64,000 bases of DNA from Methylopila jiangsuensis. GTDB lineage: Bacteria; Pseudomonadota; Alphaproteobacteria; Rhizobiales; Methylopilaceae. Numbering within the stretch: the first letter of the stretch is position 1; each line of letters opens with the position of its first letter. The translations under genes and the position numbers were made by a program. The stretch is from the NCBI RefSeq assembly GCF_027922305.1, contig NZ_BSFK01000016.1:740565-804564 (forward strand), in the 5' to 3' direction. Below, in pieces: positions 24,855 to 34,142 of this stretch. Under the pieces are notes generated by a model. The model was not told the DNA's origin and ran no database searches. It saw only the letters and a program-made list of their open reading frames with translations.

Positions 24855-26977
24855 TGCCGGCGGCGATCGGGGCGGCCATCTTCGCCATCGGCGGGACGGC
24901 GGGCGCGACGCTTGGCGCGACCACGATCGCGGGCGCGACGCTGTCATCCATCGTCGGCAACGTGGTGCTGTCCGGCGTGCTGCTCGGAGCGCAACTGCTG
25001 CTGGCGCCCAAGCCCGACCTGCCGAAGCAGGACGGGAACCTTATGCTCAAGCAGGGCATCCCGCCCGCCATCTACGGCTATGGCCGCTGCCGCATCACCG
25101 GCGCCTACATGGCCTACGAGCTGAAGGGCTCGACCAGCCACGACGTGATCGCAATCCATCAGGGGCGGATCGACGCCTTCGAACGGTTCTGGCTGCACGA
25201 GGACCCGGTGTCGTTCCGCGACGGCGACGACGGGTGGGTCAAGTCGTACAAGGGCCGCTACGCCGGCTCGGGCGTCGTCAAGATCCACTGGCGGTTGGGC
25301 GACGTCCCCGAGACGCCTTACGCCGACATGGTGGCGGCCTTCGGCGCCGCCGACATCTGGACCGAGAGCCATCGCCTCGACGGCATCGCGTCCGCGCACC
25401 TGTCGTGCGAGAGCCCGTCCGCCAAGGTCGTCGCCAAGCGCTACCCGTTCGGCCTGCCGCAGCTTTCCGCGGTCGGACGATGGCGGCGCGTCTGGGACCC
25501 GCGCGATCCGGCGCAGATCGAGACCGATCCTGCGACGTGGAGGTGGAGCCGCAACCCGGCGGTGATGCTGCTGGATTACCTGACGAAGCACCCGGCCGGT
25601 TTCGGTCTGCCGACAGCCTCCGTCTTCGCGCCGACCATCGCCTGGTGGCTCGCCGCCATGAACCGCTGCGACGAGGATGTGGCGCGCAAGGACGGGACGA
25701 CGGAACCGCGCTACGCCGCCGGCGGCTGGTTCGACGCGGAGACGCCGCGGGAGAAGGTGATCGGCGCGCTCCTGCGGGCCATGGACGGCATGCTGATCGG
25801 CGTCGGAGACGGCTCGTTCTTCCTCTACGCCGGCGACTACCAGACCCCGGCGCTCGTGCTCGACGACAGCCACATCGTCGACATGGACATCCGCCGGGGC
25901 CGCAAGGCGGACGAGCGGATCAACCGGCTTCTGCCGGAGATCGCCTCGCCGGACCACGGCTACAACAAGGTTCAGCTCGATCCGGTCGATGGGGCCTCGG
26001 TCGACGAAGGCGCGCCGATCGTCTCGCGCCCGGTCGCCGCCGAATGGGTGACGTCCTACGCGCAGGGCTATCGCCTCGCCGACATCGAGATGGACCGGGC
26101 GACCGCGAAGGTGCGCGGGCGATTGCTGGTCAACAGCTACGGCGAGAACCTGTCGGGGCGGCGGTATTTCATGCTCAACAGCATGGAGAGCGTCGATACC
26201 CGCGGCCTGCCTTGTGAGGTCGTGGATTTTCGGGACAACAGCCTGAAGAACGGCACCTACGAGGTGGAGTTCGTCTCGGTCAGCCCGGACCGCTATAGCC
26301 GGTGGGTCGCGGCGATGGAGGGCCGCCGGCCGGCGATCACGGCGGACACCGAGGACGATGACATTCCGGTCCCGCCGCTGCCGACGCTGTCAGTGGTGCG
26401 AGAGACGGTGGGCGGCGTGACGGTGGCGAAGATCAGCGCCACCAACCCGCCCGTGGAGGGCTGGCCGAACCTCACGCTGTCGGGCCGATTCCGAAAGGTC
26501 GGAACCTCGTCCTGGCGCACCATGACAGCACCGAACGACACCGAACTCCGCACGCTTTCCGACGCTGTCGAGGACGCCGTCTACGAGGTCCAGACCGCCT
26601 ATGGCGAGGCGGACGATTCCGACACCGGCGACTGGTCACCGATCGAGACCATCACCGTCGTCTCCGACAACGCGGCCCCGCTCGCGCCGGTCTCCATTGC
26701 CGCCGTCGACCTCGACGACCGCGCCTCGGTAACGGCGGCCGCCTCAGAGAGCGCCAACAACCGAACCCTGCGCATCTGGCGCGCGGGCTTGGGCGGCAGC
26801 TTCGGGGCCGCAACCGACGTCTCCGGGCCGCTGGCAATCACCGCCGGCGCCACGCGGACCTGGATCGACACGACCGTCTCGCCGGCCGCGACCTACCGCT
26901 ATTGGGCCACGTCCGAAAACGCTTCCGGCGTGCGATCCGGCCCGACCGGCCCCGCCGAAGTCACCATCCCCGCCTGA
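24854..26977 (+). CDS. Central tail tip/host-specificity protein (gpJ-like)
   Basis: The 707-residue protein has a Gly/Ala-rich hydrophobic N-terminus (1-60), a large central beta-rich region (TAWWLAAMN-like and EMDRATAKVRGRLLVNSYG stretches), and a C-terminal fibronectin-III-like pair (about 510-705). That arrangement matches gpJ-type hub proteins that end the tail tube and contact the receptor. A terminator follows at 27000-27028. Confidence 0.75.
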   Translation: MPAAIGAAIFAIGGTAGATLGATTIAGATLSSIVGNVVLSGVLLGAQLLLAPKPDLPKQDGNLMLKQGIPPAIYGYGRCRITGAYMAYELKGSTSHDVIAIHQGRIDAFERFWLHEDPVSFRDGDDGWVKSYKGRYAGSGVVKIHWRLGDVPETPYADMVAAFGAADIWTESHRLDGIASAHLSCESPSAKVVAKRYPFGLPQLSAVGRWRRVWDPRDPAQIETDPATWRWSRNPAVMLLDYLTKHPAGFGLPTASVFAPTIAWWLAAMNRCDEDVARKDGTTEPRYAAGGWFDAETPREKVIGALLRAMDGMLIGVGDGSFFLYAGDYQTPALVLDDSHIVDMDIRRGRKADERINRLLPEIASPDHGYNKVQLDPVDGASVDEGAPIVSRPVAAEWVTSYAQGYRLADIEMDRATAKVRGRLLVNSYGENLSGRRYFMLNSMESVDTRGLPCEVVDFRDNSLKNGTYEVEFVSVSPDRYSRWVAAMEGRRPAITADTEDDDIPVPPLPTLSVVRETVGGVTVAKISATNPPVEGWPNLTLSGRFRKVGTSSWRTMTAPNDTELRTLSDAVEDAVYEVQTAYGEADDSDTGDWSPIETITVVSDNAAPLAPVSIAAVDLDDRASVTAAASESANNRTLRIWRAGLGGSFGAATDVSGPLAITAGATRTWIDTTVSPAATYRYWATSENASGVRSGPTGPAEVTIPA

Positions 26978-26999
26978 CGGCCGCCGCCGTCCCTGACCT

Positions 27000-27028
27000 G
27001 CCCGAGGCTCGCGCGATGCGGGCCTTTT
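27000..27028 (+). terminator. Terminator between the tip protein and the first appendage gene
   Basis: GCCCG (27000-27004) pairs with CGGGC (27019-27023) over a GC-rich loop, followed by CTTTTT. The sequence after the T-run, TGTTGGAGCC, is nearly repeated after the hairpin at 30126. Confidence 0.6.
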
Positions 27029-27043
27029 TCTGTTGGAGCCGAC

Positions 27044-30000
27044 ATGGCGAGCATCCTTGATCTGGCCCGAACCGCCTATCGCAATTACGAGGTGGACGGG
27101 CTGCCGTCCACGTCCGAACACGAACCCGAGAAGTCCGAGATCATCTCGATTTTCGCGGCCGTCTACGCGGCTCTGGCGGCGATCGGGATCAGCGGCGCGG
27201 TGTCGGTGGCGAAGGCGACGCGAGCGAGCCTCTACGCGGACCTCGCCTATCCGGCCGGCGCTCTGGCGATCGTGCATTCGGACGCCGCCGCGGCGCTGAA
27301 CGGCGTCTACAAAAAGGCGGGCGCTTCGGGCTCGGGCTCCTGGTCGCTGGTGTTCCAGCTCGACGTGGCCGCGCTCGCGCAGTTGAGCGCGCTGCAGAGC
27401 GAGGTGGACGCGCAGGCTGGGCAGATCGCGACCGTCGCGGCGGAAAGCGCAGCCAGCAAGATCCGGCTCGACACGCTTCTCGCGGGCGCTCCGGCCACTC
27501 GCGACACGCTGGCCGAACTGAGCACGGCGATCGATGCTGTGCGCGACGACCTCAAGGGCGGCGTGCCTGCCACTCGAGACACGCTCGCCAAGCTCTCGTC
27601 CGCGCTGGACAGCGCCGTCACCACTCTCGGCGCAAGCATTTCTGCCGGCGACGCCGGAATCGTCGGTGCGGCGACGAGCGCTGGGAACACGCTCGGCAAG
27701 CTGGAGGCCCTGATCGGCGCGACGCGCGGTGCGGTGGACGCGATCCTCGCAGGCGCGCCGAGCGCGCTGGACACGTTCGCGGAGGTGTCGGCTGCGCTGG
27801 ACGCGATCGGCGTGGCGCTCGCCGCCGAAGCCGACGCCCGCTCCGCCGCGGACACGACGCTGGACGGCAAGATCGAGAACGCGCTTGCGGGCCTCGCCGC
27901 CATCACCGATCTGGTCGGGCAGGCCTACGAGCGGCCGGGCGACGCGCGCCGGCTGTTCTCGTCGGCGCTCACCGGCCCGGCTCTGGCGCGCGCTCCGATC
28001 GCCGCCGGCGTCATCGCGGTCAGCTCCGCGCTGGGCTCGGTGCTGCGCATCCGCGGCGAGGACACGGACCCCGGCGCCGGCTATCTCGACATCGCGCGCC
28101 GCATCGACTTCGCGATCGAGCAGGGCCGGACCTACCTCGTCCGGGCCGTCTTCGCCCGCTCCGCAGACCCGACCGACCCCGAACAGAACGCGGTGGAGCT
28201 GCGCTGGCAGAACCTCAACGCGAACAAGGCCCACGTCAGCAACGTGCGGCTGGGCGCGGCCTATGCGCCGACCGTGGCCGCCGGGCCGGTCATCGCCTCG
28301 GCCCTGATCGGCAAGGCTGGCGCGCCGGGCGATCTCTCCTACACCATCCCGGCGACCGCGCTCTACGGCGTCCCGCTCGTCCGGGTCTACGGCAACGGTC
28401 AGCAGACCGACATCGCGGCGATCCATATTGACGACGTCACCGACGATGCGGCTGGCGGCGTAGACCTCGGGGCCATTACTGCGCGGGTCGCCGCGCTTGA
28501 GGCGGCCGATGCCGCTCTTGCGGGCCGCGCGACGGCCGTGGAGGGGCGGGCTTCTGCGCTGGAAGCCGGGCTGGCGGCGGAGGCGACGACCCGCAGCGAC
28601 GCGGATACGACCCTTGCCACCCGCGCCACCACACTGGAGGGCCGCGCAACCGCGCTGGAGGGGCGTGCGACCGAGGTGGAGACGCGCACCGGCGTTGTCG
28701 GCACGTACGACGTGCCCGGGATGCGGATCATCTCGGTGGTCAAGGCGGCCGGCGGCATGTGCATCTGGTCGGCGGGCCTGAAGGACGACCTGAGCCGCCT
28801 TGGCGACATGCACTTCGTGGCGCGCGTGCCGGGCGTGGCGGTGGCCGTGTTCAAGGACCCGTGGCAGTTCACCGCGGCGCTGCGCACGGACCTGACGCGC
28901 ATCGGCGGGTCGGACGGCGCGGAGCAGGCTGAGGCGATCCCGTTCGCGAGCGGCGCGACGCGGGCGCTCTGCACGCGGGTGATGGCGGAACAGTCCTACT
29001 ACGACAGCCCGACCGGGCCGAAAACCTGCCGCATGGCGGCGGCGTTCGGCGACGGCGCGATCGAGCTGGAGTTCATCTTCAGTTCGTGGCGCTGGGACGA
29101 CGACGTGGTGGCCTCCGCCTACACGACCCGGGCCGCGTTCGAGTTCGGTGGCGCGCTCTATCCCGTCACTTTCGCCGGCGCCGACGCGGTGCTGATCGAG
29201 CCGGAACAGACGGTCATCTCCGACAAGCTGTTCGTCTCGGTCCCAGTGGGCGCGACGGGCTACAACGTTGAGGAGCGCACGCTGCTGTCGGCGGGCGGAC
29301 GCTGGGGACGCCATCTCCCGGCCGATCTGGCGCAAGGTGATGGCGTGATGGCTGGCGCTCACGCCCGCACGGCGCCCGCCGACCGGCCCGCGCTCGCCGC
29401 GGAGCGCATGTTCGGCCCGGTGGCGGTACGCGGCCGCACGAAGCGCGTGGCGGCGAAGCCCTCGGTTTTTGTCCGCGGTTCGTCGTCCTACGTGGACAAC
29501 GGCTATGCGCCGATGGCGCTGGCGGCGCTCGGCATCAATGCGCCGAACGGCTCCCAGCAGGGCCGCAAGCTCGCGGACTGGCTCGCCGACCATGAGGAGC
29601 TTCTGGCGCAGGAGCGTCGTTCGGGCGCGACCGACGTCATGTTCGGCCTCGGCTCCAACGACCTGCAGGCTGGCGCCACGCTGGAGCAGATGATGATCTG
29701 GACCCGCGCGGTGCTCGACATCTACGCCACCGCCGCCCTTGGCGTGGTTCTCGCCACCCAGACGCCGCGCGTCACCGGCTCCTTCACCAGCAAGGACGGT
29801 CAGGTTCTGGGGGCCGGCGCCGACACCCGGCTCGCCTATTCGGCGGCGCTGCGCACGCTTTCGCATCCGGCGCTCCGCGGCGTCATCGACCCGGAGATGG
29901 CGTTGGGCGACCCGACCGATCGGCGCTACTGGCGCACGGACGGCGGGCAGGCCCGCACCTCGGACGGCACGCACACCACGACGCTCGGGACCACCGAGGC

Positions 30001-30094
30001 GGCGACGTTCATCAAGCCGCAGTTCGCTGCGATCTTCGGTCTCGACCGCCCGCTCTACGACGAGTTCGTGGCGCTGCTCGGCGTCGCCGCCTGA
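27044..30094 (+). CDS. Tail fibre with C-terminal SGNH/GDSL-type hydrolase domain
   Basis: This 1,016-residue protein has an N-terminal attachment region (1-110), a long fibre region with repeated heptad-like units (120-300, and ALEGRATALEGRA units near 478-549), and a C-terminal hydrolase. The hydrolase shows SGNH blocks: GSSSY with S814 as likely nucleophile, GLGSND (868-873), and DGTH with D974 and H977. Such enzymes remove acyl groups from capsule or LPS sugars. It is likely trimeric and determines host range with its neighbours. Confidence 0.8.
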   Translation: MASILDLARTAYRNYEVDGLPSTSEHEPEKSEIISIFAAVYAALAAIGISGAVSVAKATRASLYADLAYPAGALAIVHSDAAAALNGVYKKAGASGSGSWSLVFQLDVAALAQLSALQSEVDAQAGQIATVAAESAASKIRLDTLLAGAPATRDTLAELSTAIDAVRDDLKGGVPATRDTLAKLSSALDSAVTTLGASISAGDAGIVGAATSAGNTLGKLEALIGATRGAVDAILAGAPSALDTFAEVSAALDAIGVALAAEADARSAADTTLDGKIENALAGLAAITDLVGQAYERPGDARRLFSSALTGPALARAPIAAGVIAVSSALGSVLRIRGEDTDPGAGYLDIARRIDFAIEQGRTYLVRAVFARSADPTDPEQNAVELRWQNLNANKAHVSNVRLGAAYAPTVAAGPVIASALIGKAGAPGDLSYTIPATALYGVPLVRVYGNGQQTDIAAIHIDDVTDDAAGGVDLGAITARVAALEAADAALAGRATAVEGRASALEAGLAAEATTRSDADTTLATRATTLEGRATALEGRATEVETRTGVVGTYDVPGMRIISVVKAAGGMCIWSAGLKDDLSRLGDMHFVARVPGVAVAVFKDPWQFTAALRTDLTRIGGSDGAEQAEAIPFASGATRALCTRVMAEQSYYDSPTGPKTCRMAAAFGDGAIELEFIFSSWRWDDDVVASAYTTRAAFEFGGALYPVTFAGADAVLIEPEQTVISDKLFVSVPVGATGYNVEERTLLSAGGRWGRHLPADLAQGDGVMAGAHARTAPADRPALAAERMFGPVAVRGRTKRVAAKPSVFVRGSSSYVDNGYAPMALAALGINAPNGSQQGRKLADWLADHEELLAQERRSGATDVMFGLGSNDLQAGATLEQMMIWTRAVLDIYATAALGVVLATQTPRVTGSFTSKDGQVLGAGADTRLAYSAALRTLSHPALRGVIDPEMALGDPTDRRYWRTDGGQARTSDGTHTTTLGTTEAATFIKPQFAAIFGLDRPLYDEFVALLGVAA

Positions 30095-30125
30095 TCCTTC
30101 GACTTCTACCGATCCCGCCCTGACA

Positions 30126-30149
30126 GCCCGCCTTCGCGCGGGCCTTTTT
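30126..30149 (+). terminator. Terminator between appendage genes
   Basis: GCCCGC (30126-30131) pairs with GCGGGC (30138-30143), followed by CTTTTT and then CGTTGGAGCC before the next ATG. It shares both stem core and downstream sequence with the element at 27000. Confidence 0.7.
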
Positions 30150-30167
30150 GCGTTGGAGCCCCGCACG

Positions 30168-30902
30168 ATGGCGCGAACCTTTGGACTGATGAACGGCGAC
30201 CCGAACGCCGCGCCGCTCGGCGTCGCGCTGCCGCACATGGACGGGCTGGCTCTGTTCCACAACTTCCTCGAGCCGGACCCGGCAAAGGCCCTGGTGAACC
30301 TCGCCGACTTCGACAACGACGAGCGGGTGCTCCCCGAAGTGGTTGGCGACGTGGCGTTTTCGGCGGGCGGCGTCACGGTGGACGCGGCGGCCGGTCAGCG
30401 TCTTCGGACCACGATCCGGCCGACGCCCGCCCGCACCACCATCGCCGTGATCTGGACGCCGGCGCCGGCCGTGGGCACCTCGCGCGTGCTCTCCAACCGT
30501 ATCCCGACCGGTGGCGGCGACGGGCTGCAGGTGGAGGCCGGCGGACAGCTCAACATGACAGGCGTCTATGTGGGCGGCATCGACACGGCAGGCTCCGCCT
30601 CGGGATTTGTCACGCGCGGCAAATGGCGCACCGTCGCCGGCGTGATCCGGCCGGGCGTCGGGCGCAAGGTGTTCAATTTCCAGTCGGGACAGAGCGCGGC
30701 GACGGCCAACACGACCGAGCGAGCGGTGACCGATGCGCCGGCGTTCGCGCTCGGCTCCACGCCGACCAACGCGGCGGCAGCCGACACGGTGCGGGAGGCG
30801 CTGGTCGGCGAGTTCGCGACCGATCTCACCGACGCGCAGATCATCGAGAACATGGCGGCGTTCACGCTGTTCGCCCTGTTCTACGGCGTCGATTTTTCGT
30901 GA
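30168..30902 (+). CDS. Tail appendage protein, possible concanavalin-like fold
   Basis: The 244-residue protein is beta-rich and begins MARTFGLMNGDPNAAPLG. The middle (about 75-200) has the alternating pattern of a lectin-like jelly roll (TTIAVIWTPAP, then WRTVAGVIRPG and KVFNFQSG). It ends in a hydrophobic helix-like segment TLFALFYGVDFS. It resembles the protein at 32508 in style and sits in the same appendage cluster. A sugar-binding role is inferred. Confidence 0.6.
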   Translation: MARTFGLMNGDPNAAPLGVALPHMDGLALFHNFLEPDPAKALVNLADFDNDERVLPEVVGDVAFSAGGVTVDAAAGQRLRTTIRPTPARTTIAVIWTPAPAVGTSRVLSNRIPTGGGDGLQVEAGGQLNMTGVYVGGIDTAGSASGFVTRGKWRTVAGVIRPGVGRKVFNFQSGQSAATANTTERAVTDAPAFALGSTPTNAAAADTVREALVGEFATDLTDAQIIENMAAFTLFALFYGVDFS

Positions 30903-30912
30903 GGGGGCGGAC

Positions 30913-32511
30913 ATGACGGATCGGGACAACGCCACGCGAGGCGATCTCTCCAAGGTCTATGCGGACAGCCGCGCGCGCACCGACGCGCTCGACGAAAAGC
31001 TCGGCGCAAGGCCTGCGACCGAACCCTCATTCGCCGTGCGTGACCAGGCCGGCGGGGTGCTCGTCTCTGTCACGCGAGACGACATCCATCATCCAGTCAT
31101 CCGCGGCCTCAGCGCCCGCGCCGACGCCGCAGAGCCCGCGGCTCGCGCGGTGCGCGAGGGCTTCAGCGACGGCGCCTTCGCCATCGGCGACGAGGTTGGT
31201 CACCTCGCATTCAGCGGCGATGCGCTGGAGCTTCGCCACGCTCACATTCGCCGCATCGACGGGCGCCTCGCCGCGCTGGAGGCCGGCGGAGGCGGGTCCG
31301 GCGATGGCTGGCGCAGCGCGGCGACGCTGGCTGAGCTGCTGCACTTCATGTCGCTCGGTCAGTCGCTGTCCACGGGCTACAGGTCGACGCCGGTCCTGTC
31401 CTCCGCCGCTCTTACCGGCGCCTACCGCTTCGTCGGCGGCGTCCGCCCACAGGAGGGGACGACGACTTCGGCCAATGACGAGAGCGACGACGCGGCCAAC
31501 TACGCGTCTCTCGTGGGGCTGAACGAGGTCCTAACGCCGCACGATGGGCTGCGCGGCGAGACGCCTTGCTACGGACTGGCGCAAATGCTCAAGCAGCTTC
31601 TGGCCGATGAGGATGGGATTGACCTCGAGGCCGGAACCGAGCTGCTGCTGTCGGCGCCCGGCCAAGGCTGGTCGACCGTGCAGGAGCTGTCCAGCGGCTT
31701 CCGCTGGGACCGCATCCCGCGCAACATCTCCAACGGCTCCGCACGCGCCGGCGACGGCGGGAAATCCTACGCTCTCTCCGGCATCGCCTGGACGCAAGGC
31801 GAAAATGATTATCTCGGCGGCACGGCCCGCGCGGCCTACCGCCAGAGCGTGATCGCCTATCTGGCGCAGGTGCGCGCGGCGGCCTTCGCGGCGACGGGCG
31901 TCGACCGGCCGATCCCGATGCTGCTGGCTCAGACCGCGACCCATCTGGACGCGGGCCGGGCCACGCCAACGATCGCGCTGGCGCAGCTCGACCTGGCCTC
32001 CGAAGAGATGATCGGCTTCGCCACGCCGCTGTACTTCATGGCGCAGGCCGATGACCTGCACATCACCAACGCGTCGTCGAAGTGGCTTGGGGCCTATTAC
32101 GGCCTCGGCTTCAAGCGCTGGCTGTTCGACGGCGAGAAGCCGAGGCCGCTGACGATCGAGAGCGCGCAGGCTTATGGCTCAATCGCCATCGCCCATCTCC
32201 CGTCCGCCGTCGGCGGCCTGACGCTGGACGTCACCACGGTCCCGGCTCAGCCGCAGAACGGCTTCACCGTCGTCGACAGCGGCGGCGCCAACGTGCCCGT
32301 GGCCCTCGAACTGATCAGCCGGGACCGCATCAAGTTCACCGCCGCCGTCCCGCTCGCCGGCTGCACGCTGCGCTACGCGTGGGCTGGCAGCGCCACCAAG
32401 GGGCTCGGCAACGTCAGGGACAACGCGGGCGCCTCGCTCATCTTCGATCCGGCCGGGATCAACCAGCCGATGCACCGCTGGCTCCCCATCTGTGAGGTTC
32501 CTTTCGAATGA
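30913..32511 (+). CDS. Tail appendage with sialate O-acetylesterase-like (SASA) domain
   Basis: The 532-residue protein has a helical N-terminal quarter (1-135) and then an esterase core. FMSLGQSLSTGY gives S151 as likely nucleophile, AWTQGENDYLGG (292-303) is the hallmark QGEND motif of SASA-type esterases, and DDLHITN supplies D380 and H383. This family removes O-acetyl groups from sugars. The C-terminal part (about 410-532) looks like a small beta domain. Expected site of action is the capsule or LPS of the target cell. Confidence 0.78.
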   Translation: MTDRDNATRGDLSKVYADSRARTDALDEKLGARPATEPSFAVRDQAGGVLVSVTRDDIHHPVIRGLSARADAAEPAARAVREGFSDGAFAIGDEVGHLAFSGDALELRHAHIRRIDGRLAALEAGGGGSGDGWRSAATLAELLHFMSLGQSLSTGYRSTPVLSSAALTGAYRFVGGVRPQEGTTTSANDESDDAANYASLVGLNEVLTPHDGLRGETPCYGLAQMLKQLLADEDGIDLEAGTELLLSAPGQGWSTVQELSSGFRWDRIPRNISNGSARAGDGGKSYALSGIAWTQGENDYLGGTARAAYRQSVIAYLAQVRAAAFAATGVDRPIPMLLAQTATHLDAGRATPTIALAQLDLASEEMIGFATPLYFMAQADDLHITNASSKWLGAYYGLGFKRWLFDGEKPRPLTIESAQAYGSIAIAHLPSAVGGLTLDVTTVPAQPQNGFTVVDSGGANVPVALELISRDRIKFTAAVPLAGCTLRYAWAGSATKGLGNVRDNAGASLIFDPAGINQPMHRWLPICEVPFE

Positions 32512-33257
32512 AAACGCTCGTTCTCACCGTCCCGGACAGCGGCGCCAGTTTCGCGGGCGCCGGCAACGGCTCGATCCCAACGCTCGAAACCGGGCCGACC
32601 GCGTTCGCCGCATACTTCTTCGGCTCCGACTTCCTGGACGTTTCGGGCCGGCCCACCGAAATGATCGCCGGCCGCAACGTCATTGTGTCGGGCGATCCGA
32701 CGCTCAGCGCGCGTCATGCTCGACTTGATCGTCTGAACTGCTATCGGACGGAGTGGACGGCCACCGAGCTTATCGCGGCCGGCGACGGCTCTGGCTACAC
32801 GCTGATCGCCATGGCGCGGGCTGAGGCGGCGAGCAACTTCCCGCTCATCTCCAACTTCGTCAACTCGTCGACGCCTTACGGCCAGGTGATCGCCCACGCC
32901 AGCGCGCTCGCGCGCGGCTATTCCGGCGTCCCCGCCCAAAGCGTCGACGTCGCCGCCTCGGATCCCGGTCGCGGGGCGCGCTGGGGCGCCTACGCGGTGA
33001 CCGTCACCAACACCCGCGTGACGATCTACGAGCGGCACGCGGGCTCGGAGATGATCTCTGCACTGGTGGCGTTCAGCTCGCGCGCGATCGGGTCGGCGAA
33101 CGGCTTCCGCATGGGCGGGCACTATCTCGCCGACTTCGCAGGCGCCGGCGACATGGCCCACGCGGCCTTCCACTCCGCGCCGCTGACCGCCGCCCAGGTT
33201 GCGAGCGAGTTCGACGCTCTGCGCGACTATTACGCGCTGATCGGGATGGCTGTGTGA
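32508..33257 (+). CDS. Tail appendage protein, LamG-like
   Basis: A 249-residue beta-rich protein starts at an ATG overlapping the esterase stop. Phrases such as GSGYTLIAMARAE, NTRVTIYERHAG and FHSAPLTAAQVASEFDALRDYY are typical of concanavalin/LamG-type modules in phage tails, the last being the usual C-terminal helix. It probably binds carbohydrate next to the esterases. A clear terminator follows. Confidence 0.65.
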   Translation: MKTLVLTVPDSGASFAGAGNGSIPTLETGPTAFAAYFFGSDFLDVSGRPTEMIAGRNVIVSGDPTLSARHARLDRLNCYRTEWTATELIAAGDGSGYTLIAMARAEAASNFPLISNFVNSSTPYGQVIAHASALARGYSGVPAQSVDVAASDPGRGARWGAYAVTVTNTRVTIYERHAGSEMISALVAFSSRAIGSANGFRMGGHYLADFAGAGDMAHAAFHSAPLTAAQVASEFDALRDYYALIGMAV

Positions 33258-33288
33258 GCCATCGCTCTTCCGAAGCCTGACCGTCCCG

Positions 33289-33310
33289 GCCCGCCTCGAG
33301 CGGGCTTTTT
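33289..33310 (+). terminator. Terminator ending the tail appendage genes
   Basis: GCCCGC (33289-33294) and GCGGGC (33300-33305) pair over a CTCGA loop and run directly into TTTTT. It separates tail genes from the lysis cluster. Confidence 0.8.
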
Positions 33311-33328
33311 CATTTCAGGAGAGACGAT

Positions 33329-34054
33329 ATGGACGCAGCCGCATTCTTCGCGGCCGTGCGGGCGCAGCCGTTTGGAGGCACGCTCCCGCAGAAGGCCGTG
33401 GATGGCCTGACCGCCATCCTCAAGGGCTGGAGCCTGTTCGGCGACGGCGACCTGCGCAAGCTCGCCTACATCCTCGCCACGGCCTTCCACGAGGCGGACC
33501 GCTTCCGCACCATGGAGGAATACGCCTCGGGCGCGGCCTACGAGGGCCGGAAGGATCTGGGCAACACGCAAACGGGCGACGGCAAGCGGTTCAAGGGCCG
33601 CGGCTTCGTGCAGATCACGGGCCGCCGCAACTATGCGGACTGGTCGGAGCGCACCGGGTACGACCTCGTCCGGCTCCCCGAGATGGCGGCGGAACCCGCG
33701 CTCGCGGCCCGCATCCTCGTGGAAGGCTCGCTGCTCGGGACCTTCACCGGCAAGAAGCTCGGCGACTACATCACCGCCGCCAAGGCCGACTACACGAGCG
33801 CGCGTCGGGTGATCAACGGCACGGACAAGGCGGCGCTGATCGCCGGCTATGCGGCGAAGTTCGAGGCCGCTCTGAAGGCGGCGGGCTATGGCGTCGCGCC
33901 GGCCCCGCTGCCCGACATCCTCGACGGCGCGAAGCCCGAGCCCACCCCCGAGCCTGACGACCGCGCCGCCCGGCTGGCGGAGTTCGACGCGGCCTTCGCC
34001 GCAGCGAACGAGGCGTTCGTGACCCTGCGGCTGGCGCGGGAGAGGCTGCTGTGA
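33329..34054 (+). CDS. Endolysin, glycoside hydrolase family 19
   Basis: The 241-residue protein is a chitinase-like GH19 lysozyme that cuts peptidoglycan glycan strands. Catalytic E55 lies in ATAFHEADRF, a second Glu pair in TMEEY (63-64), and the core is GDGKRFKGRGFVQITGR, then NYADWSERTG. A Pro-rich linker (about 195-212) joins a short helical C-terminal tail that may help binding or multimer formation. There is no signal peptide, so release probably depends on a holin from the genes downstream. The ATG follows GGAGAG. Confidence 0.88.
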   Translation: MDAAAFFAAVRAQPFGGTLPQKAVDGLTAILKGWSLFGDGDLRKLAYILATAFHEADRFRTMEEYASGAAYEGRKDLGNTQTGDGKRFKGRGFVQITGRRNYADWSERTGYDLVRLPEMAAEPALAARILVEGSLLGTFTGKKLGDYITAAKADYTSARRVINGTDKAALIAGYAAKFEAALKAAGYGVAPAPLPDILDGAKPEPTPEPDDRAARLAEFDAAFAAANEAFVTLRLARERLL

Positions 34055-34131
34055 GCCCGCCCGACGATCCCGAACCCTACGAGCCGCCGCTTCCGCCCGT
34101 GCCGGGCGCGGACGACGGCGCGGACGCGTGA
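34051..34131 (+). CDS. 26-residue Pro/Asp-rich small ORF
   Basis: A GTG overlapping the endolysin stop (GTGA at 34051) opens a frame of 26 codons ending at 34129-34131. The peptide is almost all Pro, Asp and Glu. Coupling to the endolysin supports translation, but such short frames arise easily in this GC-rich DNA. Confidence 0.35.
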   Translation: MSPPDDPEPYEPPLPPVPGADDGADA

Positions 34132-34142
34132 TGGAGGCGGCC

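Noticed and set aside
27044-29000. Tandem DNA repeats in the fibre gene
   Set aside because: Similar codons recur because the protein has heptad-like coiled-coil units, not because of DNA repeats.
26744-30376. A 1,210-codon minus-strand frame across the tail fibre
   Set aside because: It lies antisense to the fibre and tip genes and has no motif. High GC3 explains it.
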